Shown here: positions 42,961 through 52,752 of the stretch, piece after piece | Layout: each line of letters starts with the position of its first letter | Position numbering within the stretch: the first letter of the stretch is position 1 | DNA from: Sclerotiophoma versabilis | Taxonomy: Eukaryota > Ascomycota > Dothideomycetes > Pleosporales > Didymellaceae | NCBI GenBank assembly: GCA_012274445.1 | Contig: JAAROD010000033.1 | Span: 186,001-250,000 of the forward strand | Direction of reading: 5' to 3' | DNA length: 64,000 bases | Notes under the pieces: generated by a model | Told to the model about the DNA's origin: nothing | The model's database searches: none | Seen by the model: only the letters and a program-made list of their open reading frames with translations | Made by a program: the position numbers and the translations under genes

Positions 42961-43317
42961 CTAAAGATGATGAAGGGTGGGATGGCCCACCTTTTCGCGG
43001 TCACCCTGCTGGACTGCCTTCAGTCTTGATCGACACTCTGAGCCTGTGACAACTGCTCGAGGCGAGCGGAAGCCCATCATGATCCCAGCCTCGTCGGGGT
43101 TGTAGGTCCCATCATCCAGGATGTCATACTTGGTTTTAGTATTCCCTACAGCCTGGAACCAGCCGCGGATAGCTCCAGGATCTTCGCAGAGGGCTCTGCC
43201 ATCTCTATTGTTCGTGTCTACTTTCTTCGCGATGAACAATGAAACAAGAGCAAGATGCTCGTACAATATCGCGGCGCCCGCTGCCTCCTTGATCAGCGTT
43301 CGTGCAGAACCGAGCAT
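42961..43317 (-). mobile_element. Fot1/pogo-type DNA transposon relic (DDE transposase fragment)
   Basis: An open frame of 118 residues on the minus strand (ATG at 43317) contains AIRGWFQAVGNTKTKYDI, then TYNPDEAGIMMGF and VVTGSECRSRLKAVQQGDRE. The spacing fits the first catalytic block of Fot1/pogo transposases (WF...KY.I...YN.DE.G..MG...VVT..E......QPGNRE), where the D of the NxDE motif is the first acid of the DDE triad. The HTH part, the rest of the triad and the terminal inverted repeats are not found, and the upstream part of the frame does not resemble the family. A truncated, inactive copy. Confidence 0.7.
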
Positions 43318-43420
43318 GCAAGGCAACAACCTCGAATTGTGGCGCAGCTACTTCTCCAAAACATTCACTTGAAATCTAACCATCCATCCCTCACGACATT
43401 TGCGCATCCCTCCCTCCATC

Positions 43421-44742
43421 ATGTCCTGGAATCCCAATCTTTGTATGCAATACTGCGGAAAGATCCTCGTACCCTTCCACTACTTTGTCAAACCAGAGCC
43501 GCAACCCACCTCACCAGCCACATGCTTGCGGTTTCCCTTCTTGCGCCTGCCCATCGATCTTCAGCTCATCGTCTACGAGCATTGCGACGCACTAACGTTG
43601 TTTTGGCTAATGCAGACCTGCACGCGCACACGTCGTTCAGCAACGAAGCTGTATTGGGAGAACGCTCTTACGGATCATTGGTATCACTGTCCCGACAATT
43701 GGTTATTCAATCACCGTCCTCGCACCCACATCTTCTTGCAACACTGTCCGACATTCGCGGCCCGAATCATGAATGTGGAGATCGAGCTGACAAGGATCGA
43801 GTTCCACTTTTGTAAGGACGAGCGAGCGAGCACGGCCACAAAGGCGAAGACCTTCTGGGATAAGGTCGAAAAGATATTCCCGTCTGTTAGAGCAGTGACT
43901 CTGACCGGCTGCACACCGCGACGACCCAGTCCGCCTCCACCGGGAGAGTCAGATGAAGAATACGCCACCATCGAGACGGCTGTGCAATGCGCGCCTTCTC
44001 ACATCGCGGTCTATGTTGCTTTGTCCTCTTTCCAAGCTTTGATCGCAGCAAACCACCGCGCAACAGTTTGTGGCAAGTTGCAATTGGCCTGGAGCCAGTA
44101 TGGCGAATTCTGGATGCCGATTGGAGGCCAACTCGGGTCCTGCTCCCTAACCGCAAATGGACAATTTCTCCGCTGGGAGACTATCTAACTTTTACTCGTC
44201 AATATCGTTCTTTGCTCCTCGAAGTGCGTGGAATCGAGTGGCTGATGATTGAGTCGTACGCACGTTACGCGGTGCACGGGACCATACGCTGTCCACGTTT
44301 GGACTGCTCTGCAAAATACAGGCAGAGAGAATTGTGGAAGCAACATCTCGACTTGAATCATGGACGCTTCGAAATCGGGTATCAATCGGAAAGAGATCCT
44401 ATGTTGGAACTTTCATGCTACAAGCATACTCCTGAATTTGAGAGACTAGCTATAGAGGCGCGGCACCAGCGCCTTGAGACCCAGTATTCGGAGGCGGCAA
44501 AGATTGAGCGGAGAGTCGGTCATGGCTGGGGGCCTCCAGGCAGCGAGCAGAGGCGGCTCTTCGAAGAGGAATTCAAGGCCCAACTTAGCGAGGAAAGCCT
44601 CTATGCTCCAGTAGAGCCAGCCCCGGATGAAATGGACCCGGTGACCGAGTCCCTCTGTAATCTATCTATGTGGTTTGATCGCAGTCATGTTTATCATGGC
44701 TGTGGAGGTCCTGATAGCGGACACATCTGCTACGATGGTTGA
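43421..44742 (+). pseudogene. F-box-like protein gene with a frameshift
   Basis: The first frame (ATG 43421) begins with a polar leader and an F-box-like helix pair (FPFLRLPIDLQLIVYEHCDALTLFWLMQTCTRTR), then WDKVEKIFPSVRAVTLTG and HIAVYVALSSF near 44000-44030. The family continues in a different frame: VWRILDADWRPTRVLLPNRKW, GIEWLMIESYARYAVHGTI, CPRLDCSAKYRQRELWKQHL, ending at 44742. The switch lies between about 44030 and 44105. An intron would need length 3n+2 there and I find no convincing GT..AG pair, so a one-base indel is the simpler reading. If an intron or assembly error explains it, the gene could be intact (about 430 residues). F-box proteins recruit substrates to SCF ubiquitin ligases. 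Confidence 0.6.
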
Positions 44743-45144
44743 TAATCGAGACGAAGTGGCCTTTGGATCTGGGTGGTGAACAGCACATGTCGCGGAGGTC
44801 AAGCGGAGGCTTCGCTGCGTTCGGCACTGTCACAGCCCCAACAGCTGAGTTTGCTTTGTGGCAGCAGCATGTTACCCTGACAGATCACTACTATAAAGGC
44901 AAAATTGCAAGAGCTCCATTCGAGTGTCTCAGACATGCAGATCGATCATGTCATATCGGTTTCTAGGCACATGCGGTCCGGGTCCCTGCCCGCACACTAC
45001 AAGGACTTCCCAGCACCGTTGCCTGCGAACTCTGTTGGAGCAATTGCCAGCCATGCCAATGATGGGCATATTTCATTCCTCAAACATCCACCTTTGATTA
45101 AACCCCGCGGAGTTAGCTGTACTGCTTCGAGTAGTGCTTCGAGC
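44743..45144. other. Spacer, nothing supportable
   Basis: About 400 bases without recognisable coding or repeat structure. Confidence 0.3.
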
Positions 45145-45546
45145 TTAAATAGTCGAGTGAGCCGTCACGGACCGTTCTGCTACACGCTTGACTGGCAACT
45201 TGCTGACGATATCCTCCTCTCTTCGCGTCCGATACTGGCGAACTGCGTTTCTCCACCGTGTAGTAGCAGTCTTCGCCCAAACCGTCTTTTCCAGTTGCAC
45301 GGTCGGTCTAATTTCGATGCCGAGCCAGCCAATCTTTCGAAGACCCAGGGTACGCTTGTCTTTCAGCGCAGTTGCCAGATTTCGAGTCAGTCATTCGACC
45401 AGTTCTTGGTTGAGGTGGTCGTCCCGAAAGGCGAAGCCTAGCTTCAAATACAATTGCGCAGGCGGCAATGGCCAAGCAACTTGTTTCTGAGTTGTTTCCG
45501 TGCCTTGCAATTGGTGAAAGAGCAATGTGACGTTCGTTGGTGAACA
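45145..45546 (-). pseudogene. Unassigned decayed coding segment
   Basis: One minus-strand frame of 134 codons has a protein-like composition with a single in-frame TGA: TNVTLLFHQLQGTETTQKQ, LPPAQLYLKLGFAFRDDHL, the TGA, then LATALKDKRTLGLRKIGWLGI, KTVWAKTATTRWRNAVRQY. The frame continues with the same character across the stop, which is what a recently killed gene looks like. It may extend upstream toward 45790. I cannot name the family. A competing plus-strand frame (44905-45441) overlaps but looks like a shadow. Confidence 0.45.
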
Positions 45547-45857
45547 ATGACCAAAGCCGAGAGGCAGTCGATTTTCGGCTTGATACCATGCGTATACGCT
45601 GGTTGATTTGTGTGGTCGAGAATGGTCGCGAGCCGTGGGTAGTAGCCAAATCAGTCAGTAAGTCAGTCAACGCCCGTGTAAAAGACCTCGCGTCCTATGA
45701 GTGTATTTTGGGATCGAGTAGACATGCGCTTATCATCTCGTACAGTCTCTTCGTGGATCTAATCCCGATGTCGTTGGTCAAGCTCTCAACATGATGTTTG
45801 CTTTTATGATGTGAGCAATGTATACAGATATATTAGGTATTACTGACCCTCACCTCT

Positions 45858-45903
45858 ACATACGACCATAGGACGTTGAAAACAAGTTCTCCTGGTCGCT
45901 CAG
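45858..45903 (+). pseudogene. 5S rRNA fragment, 5' half
   Basis: The first 29 bases (ACATACGACCATAGGACGTT and on) are identical to the intact 5S gene at 38441. Bases 30-46 differ at five positions, and homology stops after CTCAG, base 46 of 5S. No 3' half follows directly. Confidence 0.85.
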
Positions 45904-46352
45904 TCATCTACCCATGGTACCGTTTTGGGTATGCTGTTATGCACCTCCCCGTTTTTGGCTCGCCCACAAACAAATCAACCTCCATTTTGTACACAATACA
46001 GGATTTTGATCTTGCAGACGTCCGACTCGTACTTGATCTTGTCAGCGCCTGCCATCTCGTGAATACATTCTACTGCTTGTTCTCTGCAGCTCTGCGTTTA
46101 TTTTACTGATGCGCGACAAAGCCAGTCTTAATGTCTCATTTTCCAACAAAGTAACTTAAGGCATGCGTCAGCTGATTGATTTTGAGAATTTCAAGAAGCG
46201 CGCCTGGCAAGAGATCACTCCTTAACCACTTAGCTCAGATGATGTTCAGAGAAGGTTGGTCAAATCCAGCTACAACACTTACAGATTGACGATAGAGTAA
46301 TGATTGTAGTAAGCTTTACCTCTCTAACATTTATAAACGCCACGGCGGACCA
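45904..46352. other. Spacer after the 5S half
   Basis: About 450 bases with no gene seen. A 77-codon frame at 45876-46109 crosses the 5S fragment and is not credible. Confidence 0.3.
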
Positions 46353-47385
46353 CTACAGCAGCATCGAAATGTCTTCGTACCCAAGCAGTAAGGCAAGCTC
46401 TCGAGGCTGCCTCTCCTTGAGCTCTGTTCGCAAAGAGAACATCCCTGCCGATCTATCCGTACCTCTTGAGAGTAGTATCTCCACGAGCTCTTTCCTACCA
46501 AATGAGATTGCAAAATGTAGCGCGTTTTGCCGACCATATGTCAGGAACAGGGAGTTGGTCGCTGTATTCCACCGTTCGCTGTGACCCATGTAATAATTAT
46601 CAATAGGAGCGCCATTATCAAGCAGATACTCGATGACTTCCACGCGATCCTTGTCACCATTGCAATACGCTAGTGCTGCATGCGCCACTAGATCTGTACC
46701 CGCGATAACCCCACCATGGCTAATAAGGAGTCTCAACATCTCCAGAGATCCGAAAGCTGCTGCTCGGTGCATAGCAGCCTGACCTATTGGACTGGATGCA
46801 TTAGGTGACGCACCAAGCGACAGGCACCATGCGACTAAGTCTTGATTTTGAACAATAAAGTATCTGCAAGTACATCAGTGAATGCTTGGATGGCAGCTAT
46901 TGTATAAGCACTCACCCCAGAATTGATGTAGCGTTCTCGTTCAACAGGTGATCTATCTCCCATCCGCCCTTCAGAAGCATTTTGAGTGCTGTTCTGCTCC
47001 CGGTGCTTTCGAGAACTTCAAGTGCCGCCCAGACGTCTGGTCGCTCAGGTCTCACACCATGAGCAAGTAATATTGGTATCGCATCTTCGCAACTGTTTCT
47101 GATCGCTGTAGCAAGCGGTTCTGCGGCTTGGAACCATTACACACGGTCTGGCTGCTGAGGATCACACTATGTGGATAGGAAGTACTCAAGCCTGGAGCCA
47201 GAGCCCGTAGAGCTGCATATTTTGCCCAGTTCGCGTTGTGCGCGAGCAAGACTCTCAGTGCGAGGGTTGACTTGAGGATTCTGTTTCTGTGTTGTTTCTG
47301 GCTGGGAGTCGTCCAGTTCGAGTGTGTGAGGCGCCTCCCATGTCAGCTGAGAGGGGTCGAACGCGAAGTCCTCCTTTGTCGCCAT
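46353..47385 (-). pseudogene. Ankyrin-repeat protein gene, probably frameshifted near its start
   Basis: Exons on the minus strand: ... to 47186, 47120-46916, 46863-46353; introns 47121-47185 and 46864-46915 have matching phases. Ankyrin repeats read clearly: KPLATAIRNSCEDAIPILLAH, MHRAAAFGSLEMLRLLISHG, DRVEVIEYLLDNGAPID, and NALHFAISFGRKELVEILLSRG, ending at 46353. The first exon reads ILKSTLALRVLLAHNANWAKY in the frame that splices correctly, but the only plausible start (ATG at 47385, MATKEDFAFDPSQLTWEAP) is in a different frame, and the splicing frame has a stop at about 47345. A small indel between about 47345 and 47290, or an unusual first exon, is needed. Ankyrin proteins bind partners; no effector domain is visible. 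Confidence 0.6.
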
Positions 47386-49690
47386 GTTGCGTTTGAAAAG
47401 CCAGACGGCTCTTACCTTAGAGGTAGACCGAATCATTTTAAGCTAGTTGCTTGTAAGAGTATTGGAAATGTCTGCGAGTGAGTTTTGAGGCTGTTATGGT
47501 GGCTCTCGGACACCGGTAGTGGTGCCGAACCTCGAACAAGGGTGTGCTCAATCGCAAGGCTGATCTCCGATTGTTCGCAAAGTTGGGCATTCCCAGTCCT
47601 GGACAGCGGACCCCGAAAGCCTCATGAGGTTCTCATCAGCAGATTAGAGGGGTACAGAACTTTTTGCACAGCAGGTATGCACTAGTGTATCCGTGTGTGG
47701 ACCAACATTGACCGCTGATACCCCGCCACTGAGCTCTCACTCTATGTCCATATCGTAGTGAAACCTGCTATCGAATGGCACATGGTACCTAGTAATCGTT
47801 TCTATCGCCACAAAGGAGATTTCAAGGCAATGCCGTTGGTTGCCTTTGAATCTGTCAAATCCACGCGTCCACCCTACAGTACCGAGGAGCTAATGGTTGT
47901 CCTGAGGTTATGACGAAGAGTATAAATATACCACTCCATGTAATGGGCAGCAGAAGACCGATTCGGCACTACAGGACTGGGATCGTGCAGCTTCGTGGTC
48001 ATCTTCGACGATGCATACACCCTCGGTGCTCATATTCCTCCTGCGCGCCCATCTGGGACCGGTAAAGACATGGTCTTAACAGCGACCGGGAAGGAGGTTA
48101 TCGACGATCACATGCAGCGCATCGACCGTTATCTGCCGAATGTTAAGAAGACAAAGAATTGCCTCGTAGTCACAGCTACCAACCTTGGCCAAGAGGAGTT
48201 GGACCACATGCGTCAGAAGTTGGCAGCCAAGGGCTTGCGGTGCGCTGAGAAAAATTACGATCACCCCAAGGCTCCGCAAGGCGGTATCTTTTCTTGAATC
48301 GCAAGAACGCTGTATGGCCTCCCCAGGTCGTCGGACCGCTCTGAACAATCGCATAGTCGATGTTGGCCGCCGGTTGTAAAGCTTTACTTCTTGCGTACTT
48401 TGGGTTTAGTAGAGGGTTTTCTTGATTCCCTGTCTGACATAAATTTTGCGTCCCAGGTTCCGCTGCAAAATTGAGGCCTAGTACTTCCGGTTAGTTCGAC
48501 CTGCAGGGCAACTGGCAGGTGATTGTACAAACAGCAGACGCAACTGAACTAGTGAACTGCAACTTGCCAGCCTTGAAAAGAGTGAGGACGTTCAAGGATG
48601 ATGGAGAAGATTACTGGAAGGGTCCCATAATGTCAGAAGCAATCCAAGGGCATCGAACGAATCTGGACATTCACACCGCTGATGGAACCCAGACTGTCTT
48701 CGCTGGAGGGAGGCTTGAGTTTTCTTCTCACAGTGACCGCTTCGCTTTCCTCATTGCTGAAGGTGTAGTGGAGCATCATCAGGGCCAACGAGCTACCAAA
48801 TTCTGTCAATGGGGCAGTGAACACGCGCAAGCCATATAGTCGTTGTCAAAAGGTGCTGACCACCCCTACCATGGCACGCTGTCCGCCAGATTGGTTGACA
48901 TAACGTGGAGAACGGCCCGTAACTTCCGTGAGTGGCTGTATACACTGGGGTCAGGGTCTGTCACCCATACCATGCCTTGCTAGTCTATCACACCGCCTCT
49001 GTGCCTGGTTTGGTGGGGCATGGCTTCATAGAGTCCCATAGGCAGGGTGGTCAGCATATTTCTACAAGCACCAATAATCGACTTGTCGGGCGGTAAAGAT
49101 GTCGTCAAAAAGAAAGGGATTCGGGATCGTGGTCAAGACTCTCACTGCCAAGAAATGCTCCATATCGTTCGTTCAAGGCAGAGACGCAACAACATCTTAT
49201 AGTGTCGACGCCCAGACTTGCGGAGTCAAACTTTCGCCAACCATTAAGTGGTGGAATAGCCAAAAGCATGGAGACTGGAGAGACCTGAGTTATGTATGTA
49301 CGTACAACTAGGACCCAGGAAGAATGTTTGCTGACCACGTCCGTAGCCAGATGGGGTGGTGATGTTCATGAGCGGAATATGGTGGCAGCCCCGATAGTGG
49401 AGGAAGGAATTGCAGGATGTCGCAAACGCAGAGAAACGAAAATTTCTTGGCGGTCAAGTTGGGCCTGTGCCCTGATCCAGTCAAATGAGACCGAAGAGTC
49501 GAACAATACCAGTTCATTTCTGCAGCTGTAGGAGCCACCAATAGCACACTGGTATTGCCACAGGCTGGAGGTTCGCCTTATCACATACCACACGACCTGA
49601 GCCAGTAGTTCGTACGGATGCGTGGATCATGGCGAGTATGACAAGTTGTGTTCCAGGATGATGCGTTCAGAAGCAGGAACTTTCCAGATA
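47386..49690. other. Region with unassigned open fragments
   Basis: 2.3 kb. Three plus-strand stretches look protein-like but match nothing I know: 47752-47913 (FYRHKGDFKAMPLVAFESV, stop), 47992-48297 (VIFDDAYTLGAHIPPARPSG and a hydrophilic end) and 48500-48839 (GNWQVIVQTADATELVNC, ending QAI). A 70-residue frame starts at the ATG at 49099 (MSSKRKGFGIVV). None has a convincing start, so they are better taken as debris of one or more genes. Nothing else seen. Confidence 0.35.
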
Positions 49691-50040
49691 TGCGGCCTAA
49701 CATCTATAACTACTACTTCTAGATAAGCACTACACGTGGTGTGCTTATTAGTAAATAATACTAGGTTTGCATTAAATACAGTAGGACTACCTATTGATAA
49801 TTAGCCCTTCTATAGTAGTATATAGCAAGTAGGAACACTGCTCTTATAGTATTATGTTTAAGCTTGTTAATTAAGTTTGTCTTCAGATCTTAACCTAACT
49901 CTTAAGCTAGGTACCTACTCTTGTTACAGTGTTCTACTAAGCAATAGCTAACTCCCCTACAGACCCTCCTGTACCTGTGCTCATCCCTGAGAACTAATAG
50001 AATAGTGCTTACGAGCTTTGCTCAAAGTACGACTTCAACA
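49691..50040. other. Second TA-rich block
   Basis: About 350 bases rich in TA (TTAGTAAATAATACTAGG and similar), poor in CG, with no open frame. It runs directly into the 5S 3' half at 50041, just as the block at 37728-38335 precedes the intact 5S gene. Confidence 0.6.
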
Positions 50041-50114
50041 GCCCTATTTAGGCAATATACTTGCAGATTAGTAGTTAGTTAGGTAACTACTGGCAAACAC
50101 CTGCTGTTGTATGT
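50041..50114 (+). pseudogene. 5S rRNA fragment, 3' half
   Basis: 74 bases matching positions 46-119 of the intact 5S gene without gaps, from GCCCTATTTA to GTTGTATGT. Most of the differences are C-to-T or G-to-A. T-rich sequence follows. The 5' half is absent; the nearest same-strand 5' half ends 4.1 kb upstream at exactly the same 5S position. Confidence 0.85.
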
Positions 50115-50239
50115 TTGTTTGTTTTTTTGCGGTTTTATGTAGTCCAGGCCTATCATCAGAACAGAAAGCAGAAAGGGATTATGACACCAATAGATTTGGT
50201 TTTGGTGCCTGACTCGTTTCCGCATCAGGGTGTTACGAC

Positions 50240-50932
50240 GGCCTCACATAACTGGTACCGACACGTGTCGTCCTCTCGCCCTTACTGCTCGATATCATTC
50301 AGACCCAGCTCCAGCCATGCATGTCAAACTCGTCTTCCGGCGGCGTTTATTCATGTTGCAGCGTATCCAGACTCTGTTTGTCGATCATGATGCAGCCGTA
50401 TGATCGCGGGCCGCCGCGTCCATCGGGGAAGTTTGCGTTCTTCCATTCAACAAACCGCCTGTTCGTCGCGATCAGCTAAGGGCGTTCAGTAGACCAGATG
50501 CGCATATTACTGCTTGATGAATTTGGGCCCAGCTTCGTCCCATGCGGGGTTCTCCTGCACCGCCCAGTCGATGCGCGGAAATAGGTCAGATGCGCTCTCC
50601 AGCTCGAGAGAGTTTCTTGCTTGGGTATTGAGTCGGCTCATCATGCGCTCCCAGGCTGCATCGTCGCCGTATGTGCAGCGGAATATGACGAACCCCCATT
50701 TATTTTCTGGATTCGCGCGGAGGTCTGATTGCATCTCGTCGAAATGCGGAGACATTGTTCTGTCGCAGTGGTGTGGGTATGATGAGTAGTGGAGAACTGT
50801 CCGTCTCTTTGGAGGGCGTACCCGTGGCACATATGCTGTAAGTGTCGGTGTTTGGAACCTGGCAACAAAGTATTCCTGAACAGCATCTGGGTGCTGAACA
50901 GTTGAAGCTTGGCGTTCGTTAAGTTTGGCCAA
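50240..50932 (-). pseudogene. Decayed uncharacterised fungal protein gene
   Basis: On the minus strand: KWGFVIFRCTYGDDAAWERMM, LFPRIDWAVQENPAWDEAGP, then after a stop and frame change RFVEWKNANFPDGRGGPRSYG with CIMIDKQSLDTL (about 50460-50370) and a stop. The pattern (GFVIYRCTYGDD.AW, R.DW.V.....DGA, R..W, Y..CI.ID...L) is one I know from large fungal families of unknown function. Two or more stops break it. The frame upstream of 50755 opens only through a TTG. Confidence 0.6.
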
Positions 50933-52752
50933 GATGTTATGTCTTACTCTGGAAAGGTACCTGTTGGTCGCCTATCGCTAAAATTGAGAGAATTTAAACG
51001 TACGTTGCACGGCGGAGGTCCGCACCCTGAGCCATGAGATTTCAGTTTTCATTAACTATCCTAGCTGAGGGAGAGAAGGGCTGTAGGAGCAAAGAACTCT
51101 GAGGAGCAACACCCGTGAAGTATCTCTATAAGATACAGCTCATTTTACTGTCATTCGGCCAGCCAGAGCAGAAGCTCACCTTCACTTCATTTATTCTTTT
51201 CCAATCACAAAATTTTGAAACCTCACTATTGTTTGTTCCAAGCAAGATACAATGCGCATTACTGCCTCGGTCTTGCTCATATTCCAATCTGGAGTCCTCT
51301 CAGCGCTGGCGCTGACGATTCTTTATGGCTAGGCCTATTATATCTGCTAGCAACAATCAAGAGATGAAGCCCTAAGACACGTCTTCAAACGCACGGTGTG
51401 AGCTTCTTGGTCCTTGTAGCCTGAGGACTTAGTCCAGAGTCGTACGTCTCATTACGATACCAAGGTTCCTGGTGACTATCGGAAGGAAAAGGGACGAGTT
51501 TCATATATTGCTGCGCAGGTGGTGGGGAATAGTAGTCGTACACGTACAACAATGCATTGTGAACACAGAGCAATCAACCAAGGTGTATACGCATTCCCTC
51601 TACCTAGAACAAACCATTTCAAACTTATACCCTACTATAGCGTCAAAGACATGTACAATTCTCCAACGCACGTCGTCCACTATCTCTTCATTTGTTATAT
51701 CGTCCAGTCGAGCCATCGTTCGTGGCCGTTGGCGTGTTGTGTAGCATAATCTAAAAATCAATTCAATCAGGTCTGTGCTTAACACAATACCCAACGCCAG
51801 CCTTAACACCTATTGCAGTGCTCCCGGCAAATGTGGAAGTGGCTTTAGAGTAGACAGTGCTGCGACTTGCAAGTGATTCGAGTGTTTGTGACGATGCAGG
51901 AGTGTCTCCAACACGGCCAAGTCGATATTTCCTCCTGAGTAGAAGAACTTTTAATAAAGGCCAGCTAGCTGTAGCTGACCTGAAACGGGACAATTTCCAA
52001 ATCAACGTGTAGCTTTAAACAAGTTTACTGGAGAGTAGGGTTGGCAAATATGGTTCGATATCTCTGACTAAGTTGTAATAAACCTAAGTTCTGCATGTAG
52101 CTGCTTTTTAGGCTTCGTACTTGAAGTGTACGAGAAGCTGACTAAGCGGGCTTTTCCTGACAAGTGCCAATTTTGTGAGCACCAAGTCTGTCACTTTTAG
52201 CGGTACGTTCCTGAATAATTGTGGGCGCTGTTGAACGAAGGCATATTCCCCGATAGCAAATACCCGCTGTTGTATGTTTTTTTTTTGACTGTGCTGCTTG
52301 ATTGACTACTAGGCTGACGAGGGTAAGACAAGGGTGGTTTATATTGGCGTGTGCTGCAAATGTGTACCCTCTTTTTACCGGGTTGACTTCGAGTTTAGAC
52401 TATGGATGTGTTAGGCAAAGCTACAGCTAAGAGCATTAGTAGAAGAGCCTGAGAAATAGTGCTTACAGGCACAGCTTTGGCACCTGCATATAAGGTTGGT
52501 GATGATAAGGACATGCAGGCAGAAGAGTGTGACATTGCTTTTTCATTGTTCATTTTCATTCAGTGTCTATCCCACGGTAAAGCTCCATTCCGATTATCCA
52601 AATAACTGTCGTTGAAGATCAGTATCCACCAACTCCTATGTATCCCTACCTGCAAATGCTCAAATGCCAAGTCGTCAATATGATGCTTTTCGCTTCTTAT
52701 CCTCCGCTATCCATTGTCTCTTCCTGGTATCGTTGTTTAAACTAAGCGTAGT
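50933..52752. other. Gene-free stretch at the right end of the compartment
   Basis: 1.8 kb. Holds an orphan signal-peptide-like frame at 51252-51332 (MRITASVLLIFQSGVLSALA, then stop after 26 codons), and a 24-nt 5S 3'-end fragment at 52254-52277. Frames at 51385-51573, 51600-51809 and 51763-52005 (minus) have no support. Confidence 0.4.
52254..52277 (+). pseudogene. 5S rRNA fragment, extreme 3' end with T-run
   Basis: AGCAAATACCCGCTGTTGTATGT-type 3' end, one mismatch to the intact gene, followed by a T-run of about ten. The rest of the 5S gene is absent. Confidence 0.75.
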
